This document shows positions 42,216 through 52,932 of a stretch of DNA of 64,000 nt, piece by piece (the first letter of the stretch is position 1; every line of letters starts with the position of its first letter). Source of the DNA: Streptomyces sp. NBC_01481 (GTDB lineage Bacteria > Actinomycetota > Actinomycetes > Streptomycetales > Streptomycetaceae); assembly GCF_026339995.1 (NCBI RefSeq), contig NZ_JAPEPT010000001.1:1438501-1502500 (forward strand). The letters are read 5' to 3'. A program made the position numbers and the translations under genes. The notes beneath the pieces were generated by a model, which saw only the letters and a list, made by a program, of their open reading frames with translations, ran no database searches and had not been told where the DNA came from.

Positions 42216-44159
42216 CTACAGTCCCTTGGTCTTGATGGTGATCGTGCTGCCCTCGGGTGCCTGCTGGTCCGCCGCGACGGACTGGCTCTCGACCGTGTCG
42301 CCGAGGAAGGGGAAGCTCTTGTCGACCTTGACCTCGAAGCCCGCCGACTCCAGCTTGCTCGTGGCCTCGTCGACCTTCAGACCGACGACATCGGGGACGT
42401 CGAGCATGCGGGGGCCCTTGGAGACCGTCAGCGTGACGGTGTCGCCGCGGGCCAGCTGGGTGCCCTCGGCCGCGGACTGCTCGGCGACGGAGCCCGCCTC
42501 CTCCGGGGAGTTGATCTGCTCGGAGGCGATCTTGACCTTGAAGCCCGCACCCGTCAGCTGACTCGTGGCGTCGTCCACCGACTCACCGGTCACATCCGGG
42601 ACGTCGATCGGCGCACCCCTGCTGACGACGACGGCGACGGCGGAATCGGGGCTGCGGCGGGTCCCGGAAGCCGGGTCCGTGCTGATCACCGCCCCCTGCT
42701 CGATCTCCTCGCTGAACTCCTTGGTGACCACTCCCGGTGCGAGACCGGCCTTCTCCAGCTCGCTTTCGGCCTGGGCGAGTGGCTTGCCCCTGACGTCGGG
42801 GACCCGGACGATCTCGGGGCCGCGCGAGACGAAGACGGTCACCGAGTCGTTGCCGCGGATGCGCTCATTCGTCCCGGGGTCGGTCTTGATGACTGTGCCG
42901 CGCTGGACCGTTTCGCTGAAGTCGTACCGGACCTTCTTCACATCGAGTCCGGCGCTCTTCAGCTCCTGCCTGGCGTCCTTCTCCGTCTTGCCGATCAGGG
43001 CCGGGACCCGGGTGAACTGCCCGGAATTGATGTACCAGACGCCCGCGCCCACGCCGAGCGCGAGCAGCACCGCGACCAGGGCGGCGAGCAGGCCGCGCCG
43101 GGGGACGGCGCGGCGCCCCGTCGGCCGGGACGGCTCCGGCGGTTCCGGAGGCGGCATCGTCAGCCGGGCGGTGTGGTTGACCCCGGGCTCCTCGCGGGGG
43201 AGCACGCGGGGGATCACGCTGGTGGCGTCCTCCGAGGCGGGCGCGAGCCCTGCGGCAGAGGCCTGGGCCTCATCGGCCGCCAGTGCCTGCGGCGGCACCA
43301 GGTCCAGCTGCTCGTCGCTGAGCGGGGCCCGGGCCGCGCGCGCCTGTGCCAGCAGCGCGACCGCGTCGTAAGGGCGCACCTCCGGATTGCGGGCGGTGGC
43401 GCTCGCAACGAGCTCGTCGAGCTCGACGGCGAGCCCCGGCACCAGCGCGGAGGGCGCCGGCATGTCCTCGTTCATATGCTGGAACAGGACCTGGGCGGGG
43501 GTGTCTCCGGAGTGCGGCTTGGAGCCGGTCAGCATCTCGTAGAGGACGACCCCGCAGGCGTACACGTCGGCCCGGGTGTCGGACGTGCCGTACTCGATCT
43601 GTTCTGGAGCGAGATACGAGACCGTGCCCAGGACCGTGCCGGTGGTGTTGGTGACCGAGCCGACCGCGCGCACGAGACCGAAGTCGGCGACCTTGACCCG
43701 GCCGTCGTCCCCTATCAGCACGTTCTCCGGCTTCATGTCCCGGTGGACGAACCCGGCCCGGTGCGCCGCGCCGAGCGCCGCCAGCACGGGCTCCAGGATG
43801 TCGAGCGCCGCCCGCGGCTGGAGCGCCCCGCGCTCGCGCAGTACGTCGCGGAGTGTGCAGCCCGCGACGTACTCCATGGCCAGGTAGACGTACGCACCCT
43901 CGGCGCCCTGGTCGAAGACCGCGACCACATTGGGGTGGGCGAGGCGCGCCACGGACTTGGCCTCGCGGATGAAGCGCTCCACGAAGGAGGCGTCAGTGGC
44001 GAGGGCGGGGTGCATCACCTTGAGCGCGAGCACCCGGTCGAGCCGGGTGTCGACGGCCCGGTAGACCGTGGCCATACCGCCGACTGCGATGCGCGCGTCG
44101 ACGCGGTAGCGGCCGTCGAGCACCTGCCCGACGAGGGGGTCCTTGAGGGTCGTATCCAC
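42216..44159 (-). CDS. PASTA-domain Ser/Thr protein kinase (PknB-like)
   Basis: 647-aa membrane kinase. The kinase domain (about 12-275) has Lys in VLALKVMH, HRDMKPENVL and VADFGLVRA. A cytoplasmic linker follows, then one transmembrane helix (about 360-380) and four PASTA repeats outside (about 388-647), which bind muropeptides or lipid II. The GTG at 44159 is preferred because TAGAAT, a perfect -10, ends exactly 7 nt upstream; an ATG at 44180 would add 7 residues but has no RBS. The glycine-rich loop reads IAVGGMATVY. The nfo gene follows in the operon. Confidence 0.92.
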   Translation of the reverse strand: MDTTLKDPLVGQVLDGRYRVDARIAVGGMATVYRAVDTRLDRVLALKVMHPALATDASFVERFIREAKSVARLAHPNVVAVFDQGAEGAYVYLAMEYVAGCTLRDVLRERGALQPRAALDILEPVLAALGAAHRAGFVHRDMKPENVLIGDDGRVKVADFGLVRAVGSVTNTTGTVLGTVSYLAPEQIEYGTSDTRADVYACGVVLYEMLTGSKPHSGDTPAQVLFQHMNEDMPAPSALVPGLAVELDELVASATARNPEVRPYDAVALLAQARAARAPLSDEQLDLVPPQALAADEAQASAAGLAPASEDATSVIPRVLPREEPGVNHTARLTMPPPEPPEPSRPTGRRAVPRRGLLAALVAVLLALGVGAGVWYINSGQFTRVPALIGKTEKDARQELKSAGLDVKKVRYDFSETVQRGTVIKTDPGTNERIRGNDSVTVFVSRGPEIVRVPDVRGKPLAQAESELEKAGLAPGVVTKEFSEEIEQGAVISTDPASGTRRSPDSAVAVVVSRGAPIDVPDVTGESVDDATSQLTGAGFKVKIASEQINSPEEAGSVAEQSAAEGTQLARGDTVTLTVSKGPRMLDVPDVVGLKVDEATSKLESAGFEVKVDKSFPFLGDTVESQSVAADQQAPEGSTITIKTKGL

Positions 44160-44166
44160 GCGGGAG

Positions 44167-44172
44167 ATTCTA
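44167..44172 (-). promoter_or_regulatory. -10 element for leaderless kinase-nfo mRNA
   Basis: TAGAAT on the minus strand, ending 7 nt before the GTG at 44159. This spacing decides the start of the kinase. Confidence 0.6.
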
Positions 44173-44269
44173 CGAGTCATGGCTGACGGGGCGGATGCGG
44201 TGGGGTGGGACCGGAGCGGTACTGCAGCCGAGCTGTGACGCGGGGCCCTGTCCGGGGGTCGCCCCCGGG

Positions 44270-44612
44270 CCCCGTGCGCCTGCGGCGGGCTTTCCCCCAC
44301 CCCGCCCCTTCCCGCTGTGACATTTTGCGGCTCCGCCGCGTGGGGGGCTCCGCCCCAGACACCTTGCGGGGGCTCCGCCCCCGAACCCCCGCGCCTCAAA
44401 CTCCCTCAGACTTCGTCCGGGGGGACCCCCACGGGGCTGAACGTGCGGCTGGGCCGCATATTCAGCCCGTCCGGCGTATGAGGACATGCGGCCGAAGGTC
44501 GCATACGGGGTCCGGGGCGGAGCCCCGGTCCGCGCCGCGAAGCGGGCGCAGGGGTCTGGGGGCTTGCCCCCAGTTCGGGAAGGGGCGGGTAGGGGAAAAC
44601 CCCCGCGCAGCG
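44270..44612. repeat. GC-rich intergenic repeat, copy C (largest)
   Basis: Most of the 454-bp gap between the kinase and thiG. It contains GGGGCTCCGCCCC-type hairpins in series, GCGCCTCAAACTCCCTCAGACTTCGTCCGGGGGGACCCCC, GTGCGGCTGGGCCGCATATTCAGCCCGTCCGGCGTATGAGG, and GGGGTCCGGGGCGGAGCCCCGG. It then has GTCTGGGGGCTTGCCCCCAG and GGGCGGGTAGGGGAAAA. The blocks recur in the gaps at 12640 and 34586 in similar order. No gene seen. Confidence 0.65.
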
Positions 44613-44613
44613 G

Positions 44614-45609
<996 letters not shown>

Positions 45610-45613
<4 letters not shown>

Positions 45614-46782
45614 GCGGGCTGCTCCAGACGCACGGGAGAGAAACGCAGCGGCGTGAAGGCGCGCGCCTCGTCCGGCAGCACGCCGGTGACCAGCAGCTCG
45701 GCCAGCACATCGCCGGTGACGGGGGTCAGGAGCACCCCGTTGCGGTAGTGGCCGGTGGCCAGATGGAGACCGGGCAGGGCGCTCGGGCCGAGCAGCGGCG
45801 CATTGTCGGGAGAGGCGGGCCGCAGCCCCGCGCGGGTCTCGGTGAGCGGCAGCTCGGTGATGCCGGGCACCAGTTCGTGCGCGTCGCGCAGCAGCTCGTA
45901 GACCCCGCCGGCGGTGACCGTCCTGTCCCAGCCGAGCTCCTCGCTCGTCGCGCCGATCACCAGCTCGCCGTTCTCGCGCGGCACCAGATAGACATCGCTT
46001 CCGCGCACGACGGCCCGCACGGTCCGGGACAGGAAGGGGGCGTACGCGGTCGGCACGGTCAGCCGTAGGACCTGGCCCTTCACCGGCCGTACGGGGGGAA
46101 GCACCTCTGCCGGTACACCGCCCAGCCTGCCGCTGAGGCTGCCGCCCGCCAGGACGACCTGGTCCGCGGTGAGCTCCTCGCCGTCCGTCAGTACGGCTCC
46201 GGCCGCCCGGTCACGTACCACCGAAAGCCGTTCGGCCCAGCCCCGGTGGAAGATCACCCCGGCGCGCTCGCAGGCCGTCACGAGCGCCCCTGCCAGCCGT
46301 CGCGGATCGACCTGATGGTCGCCGTCCACCCGCAGGCCCCCGCGTACGCCGGGCGCGAGCATCGGTTCGAGGCGACGGCATTCGCGCCCGCTCAGCCATT
46401 CCGACTCCAGGCCGGACCGGTGCTGCAGGGCATGCAGTTCACGCAGATGCGCCCGGTCGTCGGCGTCGAGTGCGACGGCGAGCGTGCCGCATGCGCGGTA
46501 GCCGACCGACTGCCCGCTCGCCTCCTCCAGCTCGGCGACGAAGGCCGGATAGCGGCGCCCCGATTCCAGATTGAGGCCGAGCAGTGTCTGCTCGCCGTAG
46601 TGCAGTTCGGTGACGGCGGCGAGCATGCCCGCGGCCACCTGTGCGGCCCCGCCGCCCGGCTCGGGATCGGCGAGCGCGACCCGCAGTCCGCGCTGTGCGG
46701 TTCGCCAGGCTGTGACCAGGCCGATGATTCCGCCCCCGATGACGAGGACGTCTGACGTGTGCGTTTCGGAAATACGCGACAT
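45610..46782 (-). CDS. thiO: Glycine oxidase ThiO
   Basis: 390-aa FAD-dependent oxidase of the DAAO family that makes dehydroglycine (iminoglycine) for the thiazole ring under aerobic conditions. The dinucleotide motif VIGGGIIGLVTAWRTAQRG is at the N-terminus; RAGLRPASPDNAPLLG and the C-terminal GHYRNGVLLTPVTG are family-typical. The ATG at 46782 directly follows the TPP riboswitch, and it is the first gene of the operon. Confidence 0.93.
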
Positions 46783-46793
46783 GGGCGTCCAGC

Positions 46794-46890
46794 CCCTCCC
46801 TTCGCCGGCATGACCCGGATCAGGTTCGTACGGTCGGAGGCCGCCCAGCCTCCCTCTCAGCCCGGTGCGTCCGGGCTCCCGCGAGTGCCT
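46794..46890 (-). promoter_or_regulatory. TPP riboswitch (THI element)
   Basis: On the minus strand: CTCGCGGGAGCCCGG, then CACCGGGCTGAGAGGGAGGC, and finally GAACCTGATCCGGGTCATGCCGGCGAAGGGA (quoted in parts at 46797-46830). This is the conserved GGGCTGAGA...CCTGATC...GGGTCAT...GCGAAGGGA series of TPP riboswitches. It lies just upstream of thiO, so thiamine pyrophosphate should repress thiOSG. Confidence 0.95.
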
Positions 46891-46900
46891 TACGGTGGCC

Positions 46901-46906
46901 ACCCTA
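46901..46906 (-). promoter_or_regulatory. -10 element for the thiOSG operon
   Basis: TAGGGT on the minus strand; the predicted start near 46894 coincides with the 5' edge of the TPP riboswitch. Confidence 0.55.
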
Positions 46907-47011
46907 ACCCCAGCCCTCAACTCGCAGTAAGGGAGCAGGCGCTGTGGCGGTCGCCGGCGGGCGGCGGCACGGGCGTCGCCGAACACGCTTCCTGACGGAT
47001 CGTCAGATGCG

Positions 47012-47017
47012 TAAGGT
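47012..47017 (+). promoter_or_regulatory. -10 element for leaderless flavoprotein mRNA
   Basis: TAAGGT ends 6 nt before the GTG at 47024, and no ribosome site is present. Confidence 0.55.
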
Positions 47018-47023
47018 TGCAGG

Positions 47024-48262
47024 GTGAGCGAGCAGCAGCAGACAGCACAGGAATCGCGGCGCGTGGTCGTCGTCGGCGCGGGAATGGCCGGGGTCCAAAC
47101 CGCCGTGGCCCTGCGCGAGCAGGGCTTCACCGGACCCGTCACCCTGATCGGCGCCGAGCCCCATCAGCCGTACGACAGGCCGCCCCTCTCCAAGGCGATC
47201 CTCCTCGGCAAGGCCGAGGGTTCGGCCTTCGAGGTCGACTTCGAGGCGCTCGGCATCGAGCTGCGGCTGGGCTGCGAGGTGCAGGGCGTGCGCCCGGGCG
47301 ATCATGAACTGGACACCGAGGCAGGAGCCGTCCCGTACGACGTCCTGGTCATCGCCAGCGGCGCCGAGCCGATCACGCTGCCGGGCGCCGAGGGCGTTGC
47401 CGGGGTTCATCTGCTGCGCACCCTCGACGATGCCGCACGGCTGCGCCCGGTCCTGGCCGAGCAGAACGACATGGTGGTCGTCGGCGCGGGCTGGATCGGC
47501 GCGGAATTCGCCACGGCCGCCCGCGAGGCCGGCTGCACGGTCACGGTCGTCGAGGCGGCCGACCGGCCCCTCGCGGGCGCCCTGCCGGCAGAGGTCGCCG
47601 CCCCGATGACCGACTGGTACGCGCAGTACGGCGTCGAACTCATCACCCACGCGCGCGTGGCCGGTATCGAGCCCGGAACGGTGATCCTCGCCGACGGACG
47701 TGAGCTCGCGGCCGGAGCCGTGGTCGTCGGCATCGGCGCACGCCCCGCCACCGGCTGGCTCGCGGGCTCCGGCATCGTCCTCGGCCCGGACGGCGCAATC
47801 ACCGCGGACGAGCATCTGCGCACCTCGCTGCCCGATGTGTACGCGGTCGGCGACTGCGCCTCCTTCCCGTCCGGCCGTTACGGCGAACGGCTGCTCGTGC
47901 ACCACTGGGACAACGCCCTCCAGGGGCCGCGCACGGTGGCCGCCAACGTCATCGCGAGCGCTCGCCGGGAGCCGGAGCAGATCTACGACCCGGTGCCGTA
48001 CTTCTGGTCCGAGCAGTTCGGCCGTTTCGTGCAGTACGCGGGCCACCACGCCACCGCCGACACGATGGTGTGGCGCGGCGATCCGGCGGGCGCCGCCTGG
48101 ACGGTGCTCTGGCTGCGCGAGGGCGCCCTGGTCGCACTCCTCGCCGTCGGCAGGGCCCGCGATCTGGCGCAGGGACGCAAGCTCATCCTGGCCGGCGCAC
48201 GGCTGGATGCGGACCTCGCGACCGACCCGTCCGTCCCTCTGAAGACGGCGGCACAGACGTAG
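47024..48262 (+). CDS. Ferredoxin-reductase-type FAD/NAD(P)H oxidoreductase
   Basis: 412-aa two-dinucleotide-fold flavoprotein resembling NADH:ferredoxin/rubredoxin reductases of P450 and dioxygenase systems. It has the FAD motif VVVGAGMAGVQTAVALREQG, YDRPPLSKAIL, the NAD motif VVVGAGWIGAEFATAAREAG, and VYAVGDCASFPS. The C-terminal reductase domain (about 320-400) begins PYFWSEQFGR. No ferredoxin or P450 gene is adjacent. It is divergent from the thi operon. Confidence 0.88.
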   Translation: MSEQQQTAQESRRVVVVGAGMAGVQTAVALREQGFTGPVTLIGAEPHQPYDRPPLSKAILLGKAEGSAFEVDFEALGIELRLGCEVQGVRPGDHELDTEAGAVPYDVLVIASGAEPITLPGAEGVAGVHLLRTLDDAARLRPVLAEQNDMVVVGAGWIGAEFATAAREAGCTVTVVEAADRPLAGALPAEVAAPMTDWYAQYGVELITHARVAGIEPGTVILADGRELAAGAVVVGIGARPATGWLAGSGIVLGPDGAITADEHLRTSLPDVYAVGDCASFPSGRYGERLLVHHWDNALQGPRTVAANVIASARREPEQIYDPVPYFWSEQFGRFVQYAGHHATADTMVWRGDPAGAAWTVLWLREGALVALLAVGRARDLAQGRKLILAGARLDADLATDPSVPLKTAAQT

Positions 48263-48314
48263 TCCGGGCAGGGCCCGGGTACCGACTGTCAGTCCGGGAT
48301 GGCACGCTTGTCCT

Positions 48315-48680
48315 GTGACCGAGATTGACGCAAAGATCGATGCTCTCGTCCCCGCCTGGCTCCACCTTCCCGACATCGCGGAAATGCTCGATGTCGAGGT
48401 GACACGCGTACGGCAGTTGGTCAAGGAAGGCCAGCTGATCGCCGTGCGCCGTGGTGAGAACCGGGCGCTTCAGGTGCCTGCCGCCTTCATCGACGGCAAC
48501 AAGGTGGTCAAGGGTCTCGCCGGGACCCTGACCCTCCTGAGGGACGACGGCTTCACCGACGAAGAGATGCTGGAGTGGCTCTTCACTCCCGACCCGAGCC
48601 TGCCGGGCACGCCCGCGCAGGCGCTCAGCGAGAATCGCGGCACGGAGGTGAAGCGCCGGGCCCAGGCGCTCGCCGTCTGA
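48315..48680 (+). CDS. Rv2175c-like winged-helix DNA-binding protein
   Basis: 121-aa protein with an N-terminal helix-turn-helix ([32 protein letters not shown]) and a C-terminal domain with [24 protein letters not shown]. It matches the Rv2175c family of Mycobacterium, a DNA-binding substrate of a Ser/Thr kinase there (from memory). The GTG start has no ribosome site, so a leaderless message is likely. A PASTA kinase lies 4 kb away, but a link is speculative. Confidence 0.85.
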   Translation: MTEIDAKIDALVPAWLHLPDIAEMLDVEVTRVRQLVKEGQLIAVRRGENRALQVPAAFIDGNKVVKGLAGTLTLLRDDGFTDEEMLEWLFTPDPSLPGTPAQALSENRGTEVKRRAQALAV

Positions 48681-48810
48681 CCTGGTTTCCGGAGTCCTGA
48701 GCGTCCGGTTCTCGGCGCCCCGGACGCCGGAAGGACAACACCACGCGGTGTGCGGGCAGAGGCCGAGTGGCCCTCGCCCGCACATCGCCGACCCAACGGG
48801 GGGAACACCC

Positions 48811-49461
48811 ATGTCCACGGCTCGTGAGCTGCTGTCCGACGCCCGGCTCTATCTGTGCACGGACGCCCGGAAGAAGCAGGGCGACCTCGCCGGCTTTCTC
48901 GACGCCGTGCTCTCCTCCGGGGTCGACATCGTGCAGCTGCGTGACAAGGGCATGGAGGCGGCCGAGGAGCTCGAACACCTCCAGGTCTTCGCCGACGCCT
49001 GCCGCAGGCACGGCAAGCTGCTCGCCGTGAACGACCGCGCGGACGTCGCCCACGCCATCGGCTCCGACGTGCTGCATCTCGGACAGGGCGACATCCCCGT
49101 CCCCGCCGCCCGCGCGATCCTAGGCGAGGACGTCCTGATGGGCCGCTCCACACACGCCGAGTCCGAGGTGGACGCAGCCGCGGTCGAGCCCGGCGTGGAC
49201 TACTTCTGCACCGGACCCTGCTGGCCCACCCCCACCAAGCCCGGGCGGTACGCACCCGGGCTCGGCCTCGTGCGCTACGCGGCGGGGCTGGGGACCGACC
49301 GGCCCTGGTTCGCGATCGGCGGTATCGACGCGGGCAATCTGGACGAGGTGCTCGAAGCGGGCGCCCGCAGGATCGTCGTCGTACGTGCGATCACCGAGGC
49401 CGACGATCCGGCAGCCGCCGCCGCGGATCTCACCAAGCGGATACGGACCTACGGCCAGTAG
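48811..49461 (+). CDS. thiE: Thiamine-phosphate synthase
   Basis: 216-aa TIM-barrel enzyme that joins HMP-PP to thiazole phosphate. Seen: [62 protein letters not shown] and [15 protein letters not shown]. The ATG at 48811 follows GGGGGGAA. It lies about 2 kb from thiO on the opposite strand, without a TPP riboswitch of its own that I can see, so control may differ from thiOSG. Confidence 0.94.
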   Translation: MSTARELLSDARLYLCTDARKKQGDLAGFLDAVLSSGVDIVQLRDKGMEAAEELEHLQVFADACRRHGKLLAVNDRADVAHAIGSDVLHLGQGDIPVPAARAILGEDVLMGRSTHAESEVDAAAVEPGVDYFCTGPCWPTPTKPGRYAPGLGLVRYAAGLGTDRPWFAIGGIDAGNLDEVLEAGARRIVVVRAITEADDPAAAAADLTKRIRTYGQ

Positions 49462-49501
49462 GCTTTTTGGTGAATTTCGCTGTCCGATGGGTGGACTCGG
49501 G

Positions 49502-49530
49502 TTGGGTGACCCTCAGGCCCTGGATAACCT
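49502..49530 (+). promoter_or_regulatory. Promoter for leaderless metF mRNA
   Basis: TTGGGT (49502-49507), a 17-bp spacer and TAACCT (49525-49530), which ends 6 nt before the metF ATG. There is no ribosome site. Confidence 0.65.
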
Positions 49531-49536
49531 GCGAGT

Positions 49537-50454
49537 ATGGCCCTTGGCACAGCTTCGACCAGGACGGATCACGCACGTACTGTGCGCGACCTGCTTGCGA
49601 CCGGTAAGACGTCCTACTCTTTCGAGTTCTGGGCGCCCAAGACCGAGAAGGGCGAGCGGAACCTCTGGAACGCGCTGCGCAGGGTGGAGGCAGTCGCCCC
49701 GAACTTCGTATCCGTGACCTACGGCGCCGGCGGATCCACGCGCGCGGGCACCGTCAAGGCCACCGAGCAGATCGCCGCCGACACCACGCTGACCCCGGTC
49801 GCGCACCTCACGGCGGTCAACCACTCCATCGCCGAGCTGCGCAACATGATCGGCCAGTACGCCGACGCGGGGATCCGCAACATCCTCGCCGTCCGGGGCG
49901 ACCCGCCCGGTGACCCCATGGGCGAGTGGGTCAAGCACCCCGAGGGCGTCAAGTACGCCGCCGAGCTCGTCCGGCTGATCAAGGAGTCCGGCGACTTCTG
50001 CGTCGGCGTCGCGGCCTTCCCCGAGATGCATCCGCGCTCGCAGGACTGGGACGCCGACATCCGCCACTTCGTCGACAAGTGCCGCGCCGGGGCCGACTAC
50101 GCGATCACGCAGATGTTCTTCCAGCCCGAGGACTATCTGCGGCTGCGTGACCGGGTCGAGGCCGCGGGCTGCCGCACGCCGATCATTCCGGAGATCATGC
50201 CGGTCACCAGCGTGAGGCAGCTGGAGCGGTTTGCGCAGCTCAGCAATGCCACGTTCCCGGCGGACCTGAAAGAGAGGATCCTCACCGTCAAGGAGGATCC
50301 GGCCGCTGTACGCTCCATTGGGATCGAGTACGCAACGGAGTTCTGTGCACGGCTGCTCTCCGAGGAAGTCCCCGGACTGCACTTCATTACGCTCAACAAC
50401 TCCACGGCGACGCTCGAAATCTACGAGAATCTCGGACTGCACGGGCAGTCGTGA
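49537..50454 (+). CDS. metF: 5,10-methylenetetrahydrofolate reductase
   Basis: 305-aa flavin-dependent reductase making 5-methyl-THF for methionine synthesis. Motifs: [18 protein letters not shown] near the N-terminus, [46 protein letters not shown] and [10 protein letters not shown]. Full length. The start is supported by the promoter spacing. Confidence 0.95.
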   Translation: MALGTASTRTDHARTVRDLLATGKTSYSFEFWAPKTEKGERNLWNALRRVEAVAPNFVSVTYGAGGSTRAGTVKATEQIAADTTLTPVAHLTAVNHSIAELRNMIGQYADAGIRNILAVRGDPPGDPMGEWVKHPEGVKYAAELVRLIKESGDFCVGVAAFPEMHPRSQDWDADIRHFVDKCRAGADYAITQMFFQPEDYLRLRDRVEAAGCRTPIIPEIMPVTSVRQLERFAQLSNATFPADLKERILTVKEDPAAVRSIGIEYATEFCARLLSEEVPGLHFITLNNSTATLEIYENLGLHGQS

Positions 50455-50505
50455 TCGGTCGTACCCGACCCGACCCGGGGCGGCGGCCGTAGGAGAGGGG
50501 CGGGC

Positions 50506-51360
50506 ATGGGCTGGACGGTCCTCTATATCGCGTTCGGCGTCGTCGCGCTGTGGCTGCTCGGTGAGGTGCTGCTGCAGTACAAGGCGCGGCTGCGCTGGCG
50601 GCTGCTCGCCTTCGTCGGATTCCTCGGTGTGGTCTTCGGCGTACTGCTGCCCTCCGTCGTGGTGATCGCGGTGGGCGCCATAGCCTTCGCGCTCGGCCAG
50701 ACATATGTCACCCTCTCCTTCCGTCGCGGCTTCTCCACCGGCTGGGCGCTCGGCGGCAGCCCGGGCGAGAGCCGCCGCCGCAAGTCCGGTCCCCGATCGG
50801 ACGCCCCGCCGCGCGAGCCCACGCTGGAGGTCTCCGACCTCGCGTACGAGGCCGCGGACCCCGATCCAGAGCCGGTCTACGAGCCGCAGCCGCTCCCGGA
50901 GGACACCGGGCAGTACGGCGTGTACAGCGAAGCGGCCTACGCGGCGCAGCAACAACAGCAGCAGCAGGAACAGCCGGACCAGAGCTACGCCCAGTACGGC
51001 GGCATGTACGACAACTACTACTCCGGCTACGACCAGCAGCAGCAGCCGGCGGGCCAGGAGGCCTACGCCGGGCAGTACGACTACGGGACGGGGCAGCAGC
51101 AGTACGCCGCGTACTCCGACCCGTATGCCGGCGGCCAGCAGTACAACGCGTACGAGAGCTACGACAGCTACGGCGGCCAGCAGCAGTACGCCGACCCCTA
51201 CGCGCAGCCTCAGCACGGCGAGACGCCGCCCGGTGGGGTGTGGGTCCCGCAGCAGCGCGACGGCGAGCAGGTGCCGCCGATGCCGCAGGAGCAGCCCTCG
51301 CCGTACGGCTACGGCTATGACACCGGGACCGGCTACAACGAGCAGCAGTACCGCTACTGA
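50506..51360 (+). CDS. Membrane protein with Q/Y/G-rich low-complexity tail
   Basis: 284-aa protein. Two or three N-terminal helices (about residues 3-22, 33-53 and 52-70) are followed by a short basic segment and then a long low-complexity region (about 120-284). That region is dominated by Gln, Tyr, Gly, Ala, Ser and acidic residues, with Gln runs and repeated QQQY, SYDSYGGQQQ-like units. There is no enzyme motif. The tail is predicted to be disordered and prion-like in composition. The ATG follows GAGAGGGGCGGGC. Function unknown. Confidence 0.8.
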   Translation: MGWTVLYIAFGVVALWLLGEVLLQYKARLRWRLLAFVGFLGVVFGVLLPSVVVIAVGAIAFALGQTYVTLSFRRGFSTGWALGGSPGESRRRKSGPRSDAPPREPTLEVSDLAYEAADPDPEPVYEPQPLPEDTGQYGVYSEAAYAAQQQQQQQEQPDQSYAQYGGMYDNYYSGYDQQQQPAGQEAYAGQYDYGTGQQQYAAYSDPYAGGQQYNAYESYDSYGGQQQYADPYAQPQHGETPPGGVWVPQQRDGEQVPPMPQEQPSPYGYGYDTGTGYNEQQYRY

Positions 51361-51396
51361 CGCCCCGTCAGCCCGAGTGAAAGTCCGAGTGCGTCG

Positions 51397-52884
51397 TCAC
51401 TGAGAGCCGCGGAAGCCCGCGCCCTCCACGATCAGACCGGCGACCAGCGCTCCCGACATTCCCGCGCGCGCGAGTCCGCCGCCGGGGTGCGCGTGGCCGC
51501 CCGCCAGATACAGGCCCGGCAGCCGGGTGCTGTTCGCCGGGTGCAGATACCGCCCACCGGCGCCCGCCAGCGCGGGCGCGAGCAGCGAACCCGTCTCGGC
51601 GGGCGTGAGGATCTGCTGCCACAGCACCCGGTCCCGTATCTCCGGAACGGCCGCGGCGGCGGCCTCGATCAGGGCGTCGGCGTACCGCTCGCGCAGCGCC
51701 GTGTCCGTCCAGTCGACCGCGCCGCCGTGTCCGGTGACCGTGGCCGTGAGGGTGACCGCCTCGTGCTCGTCGTCGGGAGTGGTCCGTGGATCGCCGGGCC
51801 GCAGCACGGTGACCGTGGGCCGCGCCTCGGTCCGTCCGCCGAAGACCGCAGCCGCTTCCGCCCCCGCGTCGGGGGAGTGCACCACCGTGCGGTGGACGGC
51901 CGATGCGGGGCGCGCCCCGCGCAGAGCGAGCAGCACCGTGAACCGGCCCGGCAACGGCTCGTCCCCAGTTCTCTTTTGGGGCTTTATGTCCTTGTCCCGC
52001 CACAGTCCAGGACCGACCAGCCCCGCGGCATCGACGCCGGCCACCACATGATCGGCCCCGGCGACCGCGCCACCGGCCAGCTCGACGCCGACCGCCCGGC
52101 CGTCCTTCTCCAGGACCCGCGTCACCTCGGACCCGAAGGCGAACTGCACCTTCCGGGCCGCACACCGCTCGTACACGGCTCGGGCCAGCTCACGCATCCC
52201 GCCCTCGACGTACCAGCTGCCGAAGGTCTGCTCCATGTACGGCAGCAGGGCGGCGCTCGCCGGAGCATGGCGTGGATCCAGGCCGTACGCCAGCGCGCAG
52301 GCGTCGAGCAGGGCCGCCAGCCGCGGGTCGGCCAGCTCCCAGGCACCGATCTCCGCGACCGTGGACGCCTGCCGGGCGCGCAGCATCCTGCGCTGCCGCA
52401 GCGCCGGATAGGGGTCGCGTCCCAGCACCTGCCAGTCGCCGCGCAGAGGCTCCTCCAGCAGCGGCCGCCTCGTGCGCTCCCAGGCGTCCCGCGCCCGGCC
52501 CAGAAACTCGCCCCACCGCTCGCCCGCGCCCGAGCCCAGCGCCTCGTCCAGCGCGGAGACGATTCCGGCCCGTGAGGCGTTCGGCAAGGACACCGCCGCG
52601 CCGTCCGCGAAGATGTGACGGCTCGACGGGTCCACCTGGACCAGCCCCACGCACTGCTCCAGCGGCTCCTTGCCGGTCTTGACGAACAAGTCCCGCCAGA
52701 CGGCGGGCAGATGGAGCAGACCCGGACCGGTGTCGAAGACGAAGCCCTCGCGCTCGTACCGGCCCACCGCGCCGCCGTACGTCTCCGAGCGCTCGTACAC
52801 CGTCACCCGGTGGCCTGCCACGGCCAGCCGGGCGGCAGCCGCCATGGCGCCCATCCCGGCGCCGATCACCGCAATCCGTCCCAT
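51397..52884 (-). CDS. Phytoene-desaturase-like FAD oxidoreductase
   Basis: 495-aa flavoprotein of the CrtI/phytoene desaturase-like family: N-terminal GAGMGAMAAAARLAVAGHRVTVYE, then FDTGPGLLHLP, and the C-terminal LYLAGGHAHPGGGLARAGMSG. No other carotenoid gene is adjacent, so its substrate is open. The start at ATG 52884 is fixed by TAGGGT on the minus strand (52892-52897), 7 nt upstream; a GTG at 52908 would be upstream of that promoter. Confidence 0.87.
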   Translation of the reverse strand: MGRIAVIGAGMGAMAAAARLAVAGHRVTVYERSETYGGAVGRYEREGFVFDTGPGLLHLPAVWRDLFVKTGKEPLEQCVGLVQVDPSSRHIFADGAAVSLPNASRAGIVSALDEALGSGAGERWGEFLGRARDAWERTRRPLLEEPLRGDWQVLGRDPYPALRQRRMLRARQASTVAEIGAWELADPRLAALLDACALAYGLDPRHAPASAALLPYMEQTFGSWYVEGGMRELARAVYERCAARKVQFAFGSEVTRVLEKDGRAVGVELAGGAVAGADHVVAGVDAAGLVGPGLWRDKDIKPQKRTGDEPLPGRFTVLLALRGARPASAVHRTVVHSPDAGAEAAAVFGGRTEARPTVTVLRPGDPRTTPDDEHEAVTLTATVTGHGGAVDWTDTALRERYADALIEAAAAAVPEIRDRVLWQQILTPAETGSLLAPALAGAGGRYLHPANSTRLPGLYLAGGHAHPGGGLARAGMSGALVAGLIVEGAGFRGSQ

Positions 52885-52891
52885 GTCGGCG

Positions 52892-52897
52892 ACCCTA
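52892..52897 (-). promoter_or_regulatory. -10 element for leaderless oxidoreductase mRNA
   Basis: TAGGGT on the minus strand, ending 7 nt before the ATG at 52884. Confidence 0.6.
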
Positions 52898-52932
52898 TCG
52901 GCCGCCACTGACAGCCGGTCCGGGCGGCCCGG

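Noticed and set aside
50946..51190. CAG-rich stretch as a DNA triplet-repeat expansion
   Set aside because: Runs are short and interrupted by TAC, GGC and GCG codons. It is a protein-level composition bias, not a microsatellite.
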